Shown here: positions 9,364-17,857 of the stretch, piece by piece
Layout: each line of letters starts with the position of its first letter
How positions within the stretch are numbered: position 1 is the first letter of the stretch
Assembly (NCBI GenBank): GCA_003222635.1
Contig: QHWQ01000215.1
Location: 1-40,828 of the forward strand
Length of the DNA: 40,828 nt
Source: Acidobacteriota bacterium
Lineage (GTDB): Bacteria; Acidobacteriota; Vicinamibacteria; Vicinamibacterales; UBA2999
Direction of reading: 5' to 3'
Notes under the pieces: generated by a model
Told to the model about the DNA's origin: nothing
Seen by the model: only the letters and a program-made list of their open reading frames with translations
Databases searched by the model: none
Position numbers and translations under genes: made by a program

Positions 9364-9945
9364 ATGCGCTACCCTTCGGCCACGATCCCGCGGGTTCTCC
9401 CGCTTGCGTTGCTGTGTTCGGTGCTGTGCGCACCGCACGCCTACGCCACAGGGACCAGGATCTTCGCGGACTTCGACGGCGACGGCCGCCGTGATCGCGT
9501 CACGCTCGACGCCACTGAACCGTCAATCGTCCGCATCTGGCTCTCGGCGACCAAAAGTACTCAGATCATTCGCAGTGCCCAGCCGCTGCTCGCGGTCACC
9601 GCCGTCGATCTCAATGGCGATCGCCGATCCGAGCTCGTCGCCACCACGCGATCGTCGGGCCTCCACATCTGGACGAAAGCGCACAAGGGCTTCCGCACCT
9701 ACGTCAGGAAACATCCGCCGTCCCGCGCCTTCGGCCGCCAGGGTCGCCGCACCGTGGACGATGAAGAGAATGATGCAGCGCCGGCGGCGGGTGCGTCCAA
9801 ACCGCCGCCGCCGCCGACCACGACAACCATCCTTCGCCGTGCACCACCGGATTCCGTTCGCGTCACAGCGCGCGCGCTGACGTACGCCGTTCGTCCTCGC
9901 CTCGCTCTCGCGTCTTCGTCACCTCGGCCTCCGCCCCTCGGCTGA
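9364..9945 (+). CDS. Exported FG-GAP/VCBS-type calcium-repeat protein
   Basis: Secreted protein of 193 residues. A Sec signal peptide ('VLPLALLCSVLCAPHAYA') is followed by two FG-GAP-like units: 'FADFDGDGRRDRVTLD' with a DxDGDG-type calcium site, and 'AVDLNGDRRSELVAT'. The C-terminal half is low complexity (acidic, then proline and threonine runs, then arginine/serine) and looks unstructured. One or two such repeats are too few for a whole propeller, so it may be a fragment of a larger family. Function unknown; it stands alone between the broken DUF4136 gene and the radical SAM operon. Confidence 0.7.
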   Translation: MRYPSATIPRVLPLALLCSVLCAPHAYATGTRIFADFDGDGRRDRVTLDATEPSIVRIWLSATKSTQIIRSAQPLLAVTAVDLNGDRRSELVATTRSSGLHIWTKAHKGFRTYVRKHPPSRAFGRQGRRTVDDEENDAAPAAGASKPPPPPTTTTILRRAPPDSVRVTARALTYAVRPRLALASSSPRPPPLG

Positions 9946-10016
9946 CGTCATCTCACTTTCGATTCGCGTCATGTGCGCGCGCTCATCTCGAGCCACGCGC
10001 CGGGAAGGACTTGTTC

Positions 10017-11408
10017 ATGCGCATTGTCCTCGCGGATATCAGCGGGGGCGACGGGTTCGTCAGCAAGGACACCGTCGCCGGGGGGTATGGGTCGCGTCTG
10101 CGGCCGTTTTCACGCGTCACACGGGTGATCGCCGCGCTGAAGCGTGGCTTCCATGCGATGCCGAGCGTGCATCTGGCCTACGCGGCGGCGCTCGCGCGCA
10201 GGGCTGGCCACGAGGTCGTCGCGTCATCAGGTGAATTGATCGACGGCGATGTGGCCATCGTCCTGTCGTCGCTCGTCGATCACCGCCGGGAAACGCAGTG
10301 GGCGACGGCGATGCGCGCACGCGGTGTTCGCGTCGGCTTCATCGGCCTCGCGGCGCAGAACCTGCCGGAGCTCTTTGCCGACGCGGCGGACTTCATCGTC
10401 CGCGGCGAGCCGGAATCCGCCTTGATGCGCGTGATGGCCGGCGAGCCGTTGTCGGGCCTCGTCGCGAGTCCTCAAATCGACGATCTCGACGCCCTGCCGT
10501 TTCCATTCTGGGAGCCGCTGGCGGGTAACCGCCGCCGCTGGCGTGTGCCGTTTGCGGGGAGGCCGGTGGGTGGATCGCTTCCCGTCCTCGCCTCGCGCAG
10601 CTGTCCGGAGTTCTGCACGTACTGTCCGCACCGCATCCAGTCGGGCTATCGCACGCGTTCTGTCGTCAATATTCTCGACGAGCTCTCATACCTCCACGAC
10701 ACGCGCGGTCCGCTGCACATCGTCTTTCGCGATCCGCTCTTCTCGAACGATCGCGATCGGGTGCTGGCGCTGTGCGATGGCATTCGCTCGCGCGGCCTGA
10801 CGCATACCTTCGAATGCGAAACGCGCCTCGACCGGCTGGACGAGGAGCTGCTCGTGGCCATGCGCTCGGCGGGATTGCGGGCGATGAGCTTCGGCGTGGA
10901 GGCGGTGTCGGAGGCGACGTTGAAGAAGGTGGGGCGGCGGCCGATTCCCGAAGCGCACCAGCGCGCCATCCTCGCGCGCTGCCGCGCGCTCGGCATCGTC
11001 ACCGCGGCCTTCTACGTCATCGGGTTCATGAGCGACACGCGCGAGTCGATCAACGCGACCATCGACTACTCGGTCGAGCTCGGGTCAACGGTCGCGCAGT
11101 TCAAGGTGCTCACGCCGTATCCCGGCACGCCGCTCTTCACGCAGATGAAGCCGGCGATTGTCGAACGCGACTGGGAGCGGTTCGACGGCTTCACGCCGAC
11201 CTTCACGCATCCGGCGCTGACCGCGGATGAGTTGCGGCGGCTGCTCGGCAATGCCTACACGCGCTTCTACATCCGGCCGTCGTTTCTCACCAACTACCTC
11301 CGCATCAGCAGGCCGGCGCTGCATCGCGTCGTGCGCTCGCTCGACCAGCGGGTCGAGCGGCGGCACGCGCGCCGCGAGGCGCTCGTCGCGCGGGAGGCCA
11401 CATGGTGA
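10017..11408 (+). CDS. Cobalamin-binding-type radical SAM protein
   Basis: Enzyme of 463 residues. The N-terminal part (1-150) resembles a B12-binding-type Rossmann domain ('LAYAAALARRAGHEV', 'VGFIG', 'ADFIVRGEPE'). The radical SAM core follows, with the cluster motif 'CPEFCTYC' (Cys196, Cys200, Cys203; CxxxCxxC), 'FGVEAVSEATLKKVGR' and 'VIGFMSDTRESI'. The cobalamin signature DxHxxG is not obvious, so cobalamin may not be bound. ATG 10017 is preferred over the in-frame TTG at 10011 because GGAAGG lies 8 bp before it. The gene overlaps the aminotransferase gene by 7 bp. Such proteins methylate or rearrange unactivated carbons in lipids or natural products; the substrate here is unknown. Confidence 0.88.
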   Translation: MRIVLADISGGDGFVSKDTVAGGYGSRLRPFSRVTRVIAALKRGFHAMPSVHLAYAAALARRAGHEVVASSGELIDGDVAIVLSSLVDHRRETQWATAMRARGVRVGFIGLAAQNLPELFADAADFIVRGEPESALMRVMAGEPLSGLVASPQIDDLDALPFPFWEPLAGNRRRWRVPFAGRPVGGSLPVLASRSCPEFCTYCPHRIQSGYRTRSVVNILDELSYLHDTRGPLHIVFRDPLFSNDRDRVLALCDGIRSRGLTHTFECETRLDRLDEELLVAMRSAGLRAMSFGVEAVSEATLKKVGRRPIPEAHQRAILARCRALGIVTAAFYVIGFMSDTRESINATIDYSVELGSTVAQFKVLTPYPGTPLFTQMKPAIVERDWERFDGFTPTFTHPALTADELRRLLGNAYTRFYIRPSFLTNYLRISRPALHRVVRSLDQRVERRHARREALVAREATW

Positions 11409-12676
11409 CCGCCATCTCGCGATACGGGCCGCGCGTCATCCCGAACACGATGCAGGTGATCGAGGAGGTGGACGCGCGCGGACAGCTGATCGAGGGGCCG
11501 CACATCGAGGCGTTCGAGGCGGCGTTTGCGGAGCGCGTCGGCGGCCGGCGCGCGATCGCCACGTCCTATGGGCGCACCGCGTTCTTCTACATCCTCGAAG
11601 CGTTCGGGTTCCCGCCCGGCGGCGAGATCATCTTTCCGGCGCTGACGTTCTGGGTCATGCCGGAGATGGCGCGGCAGGCAGGACTGACGCCGGTGTTTGC
11701 CGACGTCGATCCCGTGACCTTCAACGTCACCGCATCCGCGATCGAGCGGGCGATGACGCCGAAGACGGTGGCCGTGGTGCCGACGCATCTCTGGGGACTG
11801 CCGTGCGACATGAACGAGATCGCCGCGGTGGCCGCACGCCACGGCCTCGTCGTGATCGAGGACTGCGCGCACGCGCTCGGCGCGACCTACGACGGGTCGC
11901 CGGTCGGCACGTTCGGCGACGCGGCCATCTTCAGCCTGCAGACGTTCAAGCCGCTCAACGCCTACGGCGGAGGCGTGGCGGTCGTGCGCGATCACAACGT
12001 GGCGCAGCGCGTCGCGGCGCGCGCGTCACAGCAGCCGGCGCCGGGTATCGACCGCGTGAAGCATCGCCTGTGGCACGGCCGGGTGATGCGGCTCGCGACC
12101 CGGCCCGACATCTTCAGGTGGACGCTCTTCCCCGTGATGTATGCCTGCACGCGCCTGCACTGGAGCATCGACATGTACTTCTGGGAGAAGATCCGCCCCT
12201 TGAATCCGATGCCCGAGGACTACGGCGAACGCTTCAGCAACGTGCAGGCGGCCATTGCGCTGGAAGGGCTCGGCAAGCTCGACGCGTGGACCGCCCGCCG
12301 GCAGCTGCACGCGCGAAGGATGAATGTACTGCTCGACGAGGTGCCGGGCATCCGCGTGCCGAGCGTGCCACCGCGCCGCACACACGTCTACTATCAGTAC
12401 TGCGCGTACGTCCCGTCGCGCGACGCGGTCGTCGAGGCGTGCCTCCACCGCGGCATCGATCTGGAGACGCTGCACGTGGACGTCTGCACCGATCTCGAAT
12501 TGTTCGGCCCTGCGCGCGACGCGGCGCCTGGCGCGCGCCACACGACAGCGACGGTGCAGATACCCATCTACGAGTCGCTCAGCGATGAGCAGCTCGAATG
12601 CGTGGCCGGCGCCGTCCGCGACGCCGTGCTGGCGCTGCGGCCGCAGCCGGCGGCCGCCGTCAGCGAGCCGTCCTGA
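11402..12676 (+). CDS. DegT/DnrJ/EryC1/StrS family aminotransferase
   Basis: PLP-dependent enzyme of 424 residues, of the fold that transaminates nucleotide-linked keto-sugars or similar carbonyls. Asp154 in 'VIEDCAHALGA' would contact the PLP nitrogen. Lys183 in 'SLQTFKPLNAYGGG' is the expected Schiff-base lysine, with the glycine run that follows it in this family. 'ATSYGRTAFFYIL' is the phosphate-binding start, and 'ERFSNVQAAIALEGL' the usual C-terminal motif. Two overlaps (7 bp upstream, 1 bp downstream) place it in an operon with the radical SAM enzyme and the DedA-like protein, so the product is probably an amino-modified lipid or glycan precursor. That last step is inference. Confidence 0.92.
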   Translation: MVTAISRYGPRVIPNTMQVIEEVDARGQLIEGPHIEAFEAAFAERVGGRRAIATSYGRTAFFYILEAFGFPPGGEIIFPALTFWVMPEMARQAGLTPVFADVDPVTFNVTASAIERAMTPKTVAVVPTHLWGLPCDMNEIAAVAARHGLVVIEDCAHALGATYDGSPVGTFGDAAIFSLQTFKPLNAYGGGVAVVRDHNVAQRVAARASQQPAPGIDRVKHRLWHGRVMRLATRPDIFRWTLFPVMYACTRLHWSIDMYFWEKIRPLNPMPEDYGERFSNVQAAIALEGLGKLDAWTARRQLHARRMNVLLDEVPGIRVPSVPPRRTHVYYQYCAYVPSRDAVVEACLHRGIDLETLHVDVCTDLELFGPARDAAPGARHTTATVQIPIYESLSDEQLECVAGAVRDAVLALRPQPAAAVSEPS

Positions 12677-13233
12677 TGGATCTGCTCCATGGACCGTTCG
12701 TCTATCTCGGGATTGCCGCCGCGGCCGCCATCGAAGGTGAGGTGGCGTATGCCGCGGCGGCAACCCTCGTGGCTCACGGGGCGCTGAGTCCGTTCGGTGT
12801 GATCGCGGCGGGTACCGTCGGTGCCGCGGCCGGCGATCAGTTCTACTTCTACCTCCTTCGCGGCCGTCTGACGGGATGGCTCTCCAGGTTCCCGAAGATT
12901 GCACGGCGCGCCGAGCCGCTCGTCGGCCGCGTGCGGCGGCATCAGGCGCCGATGGTGTTGCTCATCCGCTTTGCGCCGGGCCTGCGCATCGCGCTGGCGG
13001 CGGCGTGCGCCTATGTGGGCGTCAGCGCCGTCCGCTTCAGTGCGCTCAACCTCGTCGCGGCGTTTCTTTGGGCCGTCGTCCTCCTTATCCTGATTGCGTG
13101 GGCCGGCCCCACGTATCTCTCGGCCATCGGCATCACGGGATGGAAGGCCGCGCTCGTATCGGGCCTGTTCATCGTGATCATCCTGCACCTGGCCGGCCGC
13201 GCGGAGCGCCGCGCGATGTCCACGCCTCGTTAA
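12676..13233 (+). CDS. DedA/VTT-domain membrane protein
   Basis: Inner membrane protein of 185 residues with about five hydrophobic segments. The VTT (SNARE-associated/DedA) motifs are visible: 'GAAAGDQFYFYLLRGR' (Gly53-Asp54) and 'RFAPGLRIALAAACAY' (Arg98, Pro101, Arg104). The N-terminal motif is atypical ('AAAIEGEVAYAAAA', where most members have a proline after the glutamate). DedA proteins translocate phospholipids or carrier lipids. The start overlaps the aminotransferase stop by 1 bp (TGATG), implying coupled translation and lipid-linked substrates for the operon. Confidence 0.85.
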   Translation: MDLLHGPFVYLGIAAAAAIEGEVAYAAAATLVAHGALSPFGVIAAGTVGAAAGDQFYFYLLRGRLTGWLSRFPKIARRAEPLVGRVRRHQAPMVLLIRFAPGLRIALAAACAYVGVSAVRFSALNLVAAFLWAVVLLILIAWAGPTYLSAIGITGWKAALVSGLFIVIILHLAGRAERRAMSTPR

Positions 13234-13331
13234 TCCTCCGCCTGCGCGTTCGCCACCAGCAGCGCGATCGCAATTGCGCCGCACACCACCCCCGTCGTTG
13301 TCTCGCTCCGGCCGAATCGGCTAGAGTAGTG

Positions 13332-13349
13332 TTTAACTAGATGGTTAAA
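13332..13349. promoter_or_regulatory. Palindromic operator candidate for the TetR regulator
   Basis: TTTAAC (13332-13337) and GTTAAA (13344-13349) are perfect inverted arms six bases apart and straddle the tetR-like start codon at 13341. TetR proteins usually bind such palindromes near their own start and repress themselves. E. coli CecR, which controls the related ybhGFSR genes, is a family parallel. A TAGAGT (13322-13327) lies just upstream as a possible -10. Confidence 0.6.
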
Positions 13350-13868
13350 TCGTCCAGTCAACGGCGCGACGGCGGCACCGAGCAGAGAATCCTCGACGCC
13401 GCGCACGCCGTGTTCGTGCGGCGCGGCACCGCGGGTGCCCGGACGCAGGAAATCGCGAAGGAGGCGGGGGTCAATTCCGCGCTCCTGCACTACTATTTCC
13501 GCACCAAGGATCGGCTGGCGGCGGCGGTTTTTCAGCGCGCCACCGGGCAGCTGATGCCCGTCGTCATTCGCATCCTCGGCTCGGATCTGGAGATCGAACA
13601 GAAGGTCGAGCAGGTGATTGACGTGGAGCGGACGCGCGTCTTCAAGGTCCTGAAGGCGCAGATCGACGCACGCGTCAGGGCGAAACGGATGCATCGGGTC
13701 GCGCCGGAGCAGTTCGTGATCGACCTGCTCGCGCTCTGCGTGTTTCCCTTCGCCGCGCGCCCCATGGTCATGGCGCTGCTCGGTTTCGATCAATCCGGCT
13801 TCCAACAGTTCATCAGCCGGCGCCGCAAGGAATTGCCGCCGTTCTTTCTGCGGGCCCTTCGTCCATGA
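13341..13868 (+). CDS. TetR/AcrR family repressor of the adjacent exporter
   Basis: DNA-binding regulator of 175 residues, short for the family. The helix-turn-helix region is intact (residues about 13-58: 'RILDAAHAVFVRRGT', 'TQEIAKEAGVNSALLHYYF'). The C-terminal ligand domain is all-helical and ends in a basic 'SRRRKELPPFFLRALRP'. It is the first gene of an exporter operon and overlaps the TolC gene by 4 bp (ATGA). The start codon lies inside the palindrome 13332-13349, which argues for autorepression. The inducer is unknown. Confidence 0.92.
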   Translation: MVKSSSQRRDGGTEQRILDAAHAVFVRRGTAGARTQEIAKEAGVNSALLHYYFRTKDRLAAAVFQRATGQLMPVVIRILGSDLEIEQKVEQVIDVERTRVFKVLKAQIDARVRAKRMHRVAPEQFVIDLLALCVFPFAARPMVMALLGFDQSGFQQFISRRRKELPPFFLRALRP

Positions 13869-15175
13869 ACATTGCAAAGTCGCTCGTACTCGCTGGCTTC
13901 CTTCTCGCGGCGCTCCCTGCGGGGGTCAGCGGGCAGGGGGCAGGGGGCAGGGCGTTTGATCTTGCGACGCTGCACCAGGCCGCCATCGACACCGACCCGC
14001 GATCGCGCGAGCTGCAGTTGTTCGCGCAGCAGACCGATCTTCGATTGCGCAACATCAGCGCGCTGAAGCTGCCGGCGCTGACGGTTGACAGCCAGGTGCA
14101 ATATCAGTCCGACGTCGCGCATCTGCCATCCGGCGTGCCGTTCAGCGGGATCTTCGCGCCGCCGAAGGACACGTACGACGCCGGCATCCGCATCGATCAG
14201 CGGCTGTTCGATCCGACGGTCGGCGCACAGGGCGCACTCGAGCGGGCGCAGCTCGCCGAGAATCAGGCGCGCGTCAGCTCGACGCTCTTCACGCTGCGCC
14301 AGCAGGTGAACGACGCGTTCTTCGCGGCGGCGGCGCTGCAGGCGCGCGCCGGCGCACTCAACGCCACGATCGACGATCTGAACGTCCGGCTGCGCGAGAC
14401 CAACGCACGCGTGGAACAGGGGACCGCGCTGTCCGCCGATGCCGCGGCGATTGAAGCCACGCGGCTGGAGCGGCAGCAGGATCTCGACGACCTGCGGGCG
14501 AGCCGTCGGGGCGCGCTGGATCGGCTCGGCACGCTGACGGGACAGATCTTCGCGGAGAGTGACCTGCTCGTGCTGCCGGACGTGCAGGCGAGAGTGGCGC
14601 AGGCGCGCCAGTCGCAGGACGCGCTGCGCGCGCGGCCCGAGTACGAGCAGTTCACGCGGACGCGCGAGCGGATCGCGCGTCAGCAGACGTTGAGCGCCGC
14701 GCAGGATCGGCCGCGCCTGTCGACCTACGGCCGCGTCGGCTACGGGCAGCCAGGCTTGAACTTCGTTGCCAGCGCATTCGAAACGTACGCGCTCGGCGGC
14801 GTCCGCCTGCAGTGGAACGCGTGGACGTGGGGCGCGGGCGGCCGCGAGCGCGAGGCGCTCGCCCTCCAGCAGCAGGTCGTCTCCGCGGATGAAGAGGCGT
14901 TCGCCAAAAGCGTGACGACGGCAATCGAAGGTGATGAGACCTCGATCGATCGATTACAGCGATCGCTCGCGACGGATGAACGGATTGTGACGCTGCGCGA
15001 GCAGGTCGAGCGCTCGACGCAGGCACGGCTTCAGGAGGGTGTCGTGACGGCATCGGAATATCTCGATCGCAGCGCCGAGCTCCTGCAGGCGCGCTTCGCG
15101 CGTGTCGGACACGAGGTCGAATTGGCGCAAGCGAGTGCACGGTTGCTCACTACGCTTGGGCTGGAGGTACGGTGA
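13865..15175 (+). CDS. TolC-family outer membrane efflux protein
   Basis: Outer membrane channel subunit of 436 residues with a Sec signal peptide ('LVLAGFLLAALPAGVSG'). Long helical stretches ('LFTLRQQVNDAFFAAAALQ', 'RLRETNARVEQGTALSADA', 'RSTQARLQEGVVTASEYLD') alternate with strand segments, giving the internal duplication of outer membrane efflux proteins. Together with the membrane fusion protein and ABC genes it makes a complete trans-envelope exporter. A GGGCAGG tandem tract (13931-13952) encodes the Gly-rich stretch right after the signal peptide. Confidence 0.92.
   Translation: MNIAKSLVLAGFLLAALPAGVSGQGAGGRAFDLATLHQAAIDTDPRSRELQLFAQQTDLRLRNISALKLPALTVDSQVQYQSDVAHLPSGVPFSGIFAPPKDTYDAGIRIDQRLFDPTVGAQGALERAQLAENQARVSSTLFTLRQQVNDAFFAAAALQARAGALNATIDDLNVRLRETNARVEQGTALSADAAAIEATRLERQQDLDDLRASRRGALDRLGTLTGQIFAESDLLVLPDVQARVAQARQSQDALRARPEYEQFTRTRERIARQQTLSAAQDRPRLSTYGRVGYGQPGLNFVASAFETYALGGVRLQWNAWTWGAGGREREALALQQQVVSADEEAFAKSVTTAIEGDETSIDRLQRSLATDERIVTLREQVERSTQARLQEGVVTASEYLDRSAELLQARFARVGHEVELAQASARLLTTLGLEVR
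13931..13952. repeat. GGGCAGG heptamer repeat at a signal peptide junction
   Basis: Three 7-bp units. The tract encodes 'SGQGAGGRAF' at the junction between signal peptide and mature TolC-like protein. A GGGCAGC version lies at 38357-38382. Confidence 0.65.
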
Positions 15176-16206
15176 TGACGGGGCGGGTAAGGCGGGTGGG
15201 GCGGGTCGGGCGCGTGGGGTTGGTTCTGGCGCTCGCGGCCGGAGCGTGCGCGCGTTCAGAACAACCTGATGCGTACGGGAATGTGGAAGCGACGGAAGTC
15301 GTCGTGTCGTCGGAAGTCGGCGGACAGTTGACGACCTTCACCGTCGAGGAAGGACAGACGCTCGCCGCGGGCGACACGGCGGGCACCGTCGATCCGACGC
15401 AGCTCACGCTGCAGCGGCAGCAGGCGATGGCGCAGCGCGAGACGGCAGCATCCCGCGTCAACGAAGTGGATCAACAGGTCGCCGCGTTGACCGCGCAGCG
15501 AGACGCGCTGCAGGCGCAGCACGACGCGGCGGTGGCGCAGCGCAGCGCGCTGCAGGCGCAGCTCGAGATCGCCAGGCGCAATCACGAGCGGATGCAGCGC
15601 CTCTACGCCCAGCAGGCCGCCACCGCGCAGCAGCTCGATCAGGCGGAGCGCGACGACCGCGTGCTGCAGGAACAGATCAAGGCGCAGGACGCGCAGATCG
15701 CGGCACAAGGCCGCCAGGTGGCGGCGCAGGCCGCGCAAGTCGCCGCCGCGCAGCAGCAGCAGCGCACGGCGCAGACGCAGATTGCCGCAGCCGATGCGCA
15801 GGTCGCCCAAGTGGACGACCGCATCAAGCGGGCGGCGATCACCAATCCCAGCGCGGGCACCGTGCTCGTCACCTACGCGAAGCCCGGCGAGATCGTTCAG
15901 CCCGGCCAGCCGCTCTACAAGATTGCCGACGTCGGCACCGTGGACGTGCGTGCGTATGTCACGGAGCCGCAGCTGGCGGCCGTGAAGGTCGGCAAGCAGG
16001 CGCGCGTCAGCGTGGACGCCGGCAACGACAATCACCAGACGCTCAACGGCACCGTGTCGTGGGTCTCGTCGCAGGCCGAGTTCACGCCGACGCCGATTCA
16101 GACGCGCGAGGAGCGCGCGGACCTGGTCTATGCCGTCAAGATTCGCGTGCCCAATCAGAACGGGATGCTGAAGATCGGTATGCCGGTGGACGTGGATTTC
16201 CAATGA
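15175..16206 (+). CDS. HlyD-family membrane fusion protein (YbhG-like), probable lipoprotein
   Basis: Periplasmic adaptor of 343 residues. The signal peptide ends at 'LALAAGAC', giving a plausible lipidated Cys25. A lipoyl/barrel-sandwich half ('VEATEVVVSSEVGGQLTTF'), a very long Gln/Ala coiled coil (about 75-215) with 'LYAQQAATAQQLDQAERD', the second lipoyl half ('RAAITNPSAGTVLVTYAKPG') and a beta-barrel domain follow. The order matches YbhG, the adaptor of the YbhFSR exporter. ATG 15175 is favoured over GTG 15172 since GGAGG lies 7 bp upstream. The n-region of the signal peptide is encoded by a 9-bp tandem repeat (15181-15225). It overlaps the ATPase gene by 4 bp. Confidence 0.92.
   Translation: MTGRVRRVGRVGRVGLVLALAAGACARSEQPDAYGNVEATEVVVSSEVGGQLTTFTVEEGQTLAAGDTAGTVDPTQLTLQRQQAMAQRETAASRVNEVDQQVAALTAQRDALQAQHDAAVAQRSALQAQLEIARRNHERMQRLYAQQAATAQQLDQAERDDRVLQEQIKAQDAQIAAQGRQVAAQAAQVAAAQQQQRTAQTQIAAADAQVAQVDDRIKRAAITNPSAGTVLVTYAKPGEIVQPGQPLYKIADVGTVDVRAYVTEPQLAAVKVGKQARVSVDAGNDNHQTLNGTVSWVSSQAEFTPTPIQTREERADLVYAVKIRVPNQNGMLKIGMPVDVDFQ
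15181..15225. repeat. 9-bp G-rich tandem repeat inside a signal peptide
   Basis: Five 9-bp units starting gggcgggta, the first four close copies of RGGCGGGTN and the fifth degenerate. Being a multiple of three, the array stays in frame and encodes 'GRVRRVGRVGRVGLV', the positive n-region. Related arrays occur at 18290-18316 (opposite orientation) and 37900-37926. Confidence 0.8.
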
Positions 16207-17129
16207 CCGCCATCGAAGCCAAGGCTCTCGACAAGAAGTTCGAGACCACCGTCGCGCTCGACAAGGTGACCTTCTCGGTCGAGAAGGGCGAGCTCTTCGG
16301 CTTCATCGGCCCCGACGGCGGCGGCAAGACGACGCTGTTTCGCATCCTCGTGTCATTGATGATTCCCGATGCGGGCAGTGCGCGCGTGCTTGGGTTCGAT
16401 CCCGTGCGCGACTACCGCGCGCTCCGCCAGCGCGTCGGCTACATGGCCGGCCGCTTCTCGCTCTATCCAGATCTGAGCGTGCTCGAAAACCTCATGTTCT
16501 TTGCCTCGGTCTTCGGCACGACCATCGAGCGCGAGTACGAGCAGATCAAACCGATCTACGTGCAGCTCGAGCCGTTCAAGGATCGCCGCGCCGGCGCGCT
16601 CTCGGGCGGCATGAAGCAGAAGCTCGCGCTCTGCTGCGCGCTCGTGCATCGCCCCGACATCCTCTTTCTCGACGAGCCGACCACGGGCGTTGATGCGGTC
16701 TCGCGCCGCGAGTTCTGGGATCTGCTCGGCCGCCTCAAGGATCAGGGCCTGACGACCGTCGTCTCGACGCCGTACATGGACGAAGCGAGGCGCTGCGATC
16801 GCGTGGCGCTGATGCATCGCGGCCGCCTCCTCGTCGTCGACACGCCAGACGGGATCACAGGAGCATTCGACCGGCCGCTGCTCGGCGTCCGCGCGAAGGA
16901 TCGCTACAAGGCGCTGCTCGCGCTGCGAACGTACGAGCACGCGCACAGCGCGTATCCCTTCGGCGAGGTGATTCATTACACCGACAACCGCATCGATGCG
17001 CCCGTCGATCGTCTCGCCGCGGACGTCAAGACATTCCTCGCCACGAGTGGTTTTGGTGACGCATCCGCTGAGCCGCTGACGCCGACCGTGGAAGACAGCT
17101 TCATCGCGCGTACCGAGGAGGCCGCGTGA
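16203..17129 (+). CDS. ABC exporter ATPase, first YbhF-type half
   Basis: Nucleotide-binding subunit of 308 residues. Walker A is 'GPDGGGKTT' (36-44), with the Asp typical of the N-terminal half of YbhF-type proteins. The signature is 'LSGGMKQK' (133-140) and Walker B 'ILFLDEPT' (153-160). The switch histidine is missing: 'VVSTPYMDEA' stands where the partner subunit has 'VTTHYMDEA'. This half probably has an intact signature but a degenerate catalytic site. A C-terminal extension of about 90 residues carries no known motif. In E. coli the two halves are fused in YbhF; here they are separate genes with a 4-bp overlap (GTGA). Confidence 0.93.
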   Translation: MTAIEAKALDKKFETTVALDKVTFSVEKGELFGFIGPDGGGKTTLFRILVSLMIPDAGSARVLGFDPVRDYRALRQRVGYMAGRFSLYPDLSVLENLMFFASVFGTTIEREYEQIKPIYVQLEPFKDRRAGALSGGMKQKLALCCALVHRPDILFLDEPTTGVDAVSRREFWDLLGRLKDQGLTTVVSTPYMDEARRCDRVALMHRGRLLVVDTPDGITGAFDRPLLGVRAKDRYKALLALRTYEHAHSAYPFGEVIHYTDNRIDAPVDRLAADVKTFLATSGFGDASAEPLTPTVEDSFIARTEEAA

Positions 17130-17857
17130 GCGACATCGCCATCGAGGTGAAGGACCTGACACGGAAGTTCGGAAACTTCACGGCGGTCGACCACGTCACT
17201 TTCCAGGTGAAGGCAGGCGAGGTGTTCGGGTTCCTCGGCGCGAACGGCGCGGGCAAGACGACCGCCTTCCGCATGCTGATCGGTCTGCTGCAGCCGACGG
17301 GCGGCAGCGCGCGTGTCGCCGGATTCGACGTCGCGAAGCAGGCGGAGGAGGTGAAGCGGCGCATCGGCTACATGAGCCAGCGCTTCTCGCTCTATGAAGA
17401 CCTGACGCCGCGCGAAAACATCCGCCTCTACGGCGGCATCTACGGTCTGACGCTCGCGCAGATTCGCGAGCGCGCCGACGCGATGCTGCAGCGGCTTGGC
17501 GCATCGCAGATTGCAGACACCGCCGTTCGCAGCCTGCCGCTCGGCTGGCGCCAGAAGCTCGCCTTCTCCGTCGCCCTCGTCCACCAGCCGCACATCGTCT
17601 TTCTCGACGAGCCGACCAGCGGCGTCGATCCGATCACCCGTCGTCAATTCTGGGAGCTGATTTACGACGCGGCGTCGCGCGGCACGACCGTGCTGGTGAC
17701 GACGCATTACATGGATGAAGCGGAGTACTGCGACCGGATTTCGATCATGGTGGCGGGACGGATCGCGGCGATGGGGCCGCCGGCGGATCTGAAGCGCGAG
17801 CACAACGTGGAGTCGATCGACGAGCTGTTCGTGCAGCTTGCGAGGCCGGCCGCATGA
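17126..17857 (+). CDS. ABC exporter ATPase, second YbhF-type half
   Basis: Nucleotide-binding subunit of 243 residues starting with GTG. Walker A 'GANGAGKTT' (38-46), Walker B 'IVFLDEPT' (157-164) and the switch His194 in 'TTHYMDEA' are canonical, but the signature is 'LPLGWRQKL' instead of LSGGQ (137-145). This complements the first half: one subunit keeps the signature, the other the catalytic histidine, so the heterodimer would have one consensus and one degenerate ATP site. It overlaps the permease gene by 4 bp (ATGA). Confidence 0.94.
   Translation: MSDIAIEVKDLTRKFGNFTAVDHVTFQVKAGEVFGFLGANGAGKTTAFRMLIGLLQPTGGSARVAGFDVAKQAEEVKRRIGYMSQRFSLYEDLTPRENIRLYGGIYGLTLAQIRERADAMLQRLGASQIADTAVRSLPLGWRQKLAFSVALVHQPHIVFLDEPTSGVDPITRRQFWELIYDAASRGTTVLVTTHYMDEAEYCDRISIMVAGRIAAMGPPADLKREHNVESIDELFVQLARPAA

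Noticed and set aside
9943-9950. TGACGTCA palindrome at the end of the FG-GAP gene
   Set aside because: An 8-bp palindrome overlapping a stop codon is expected by chance in 40 kb and has no supporting context.
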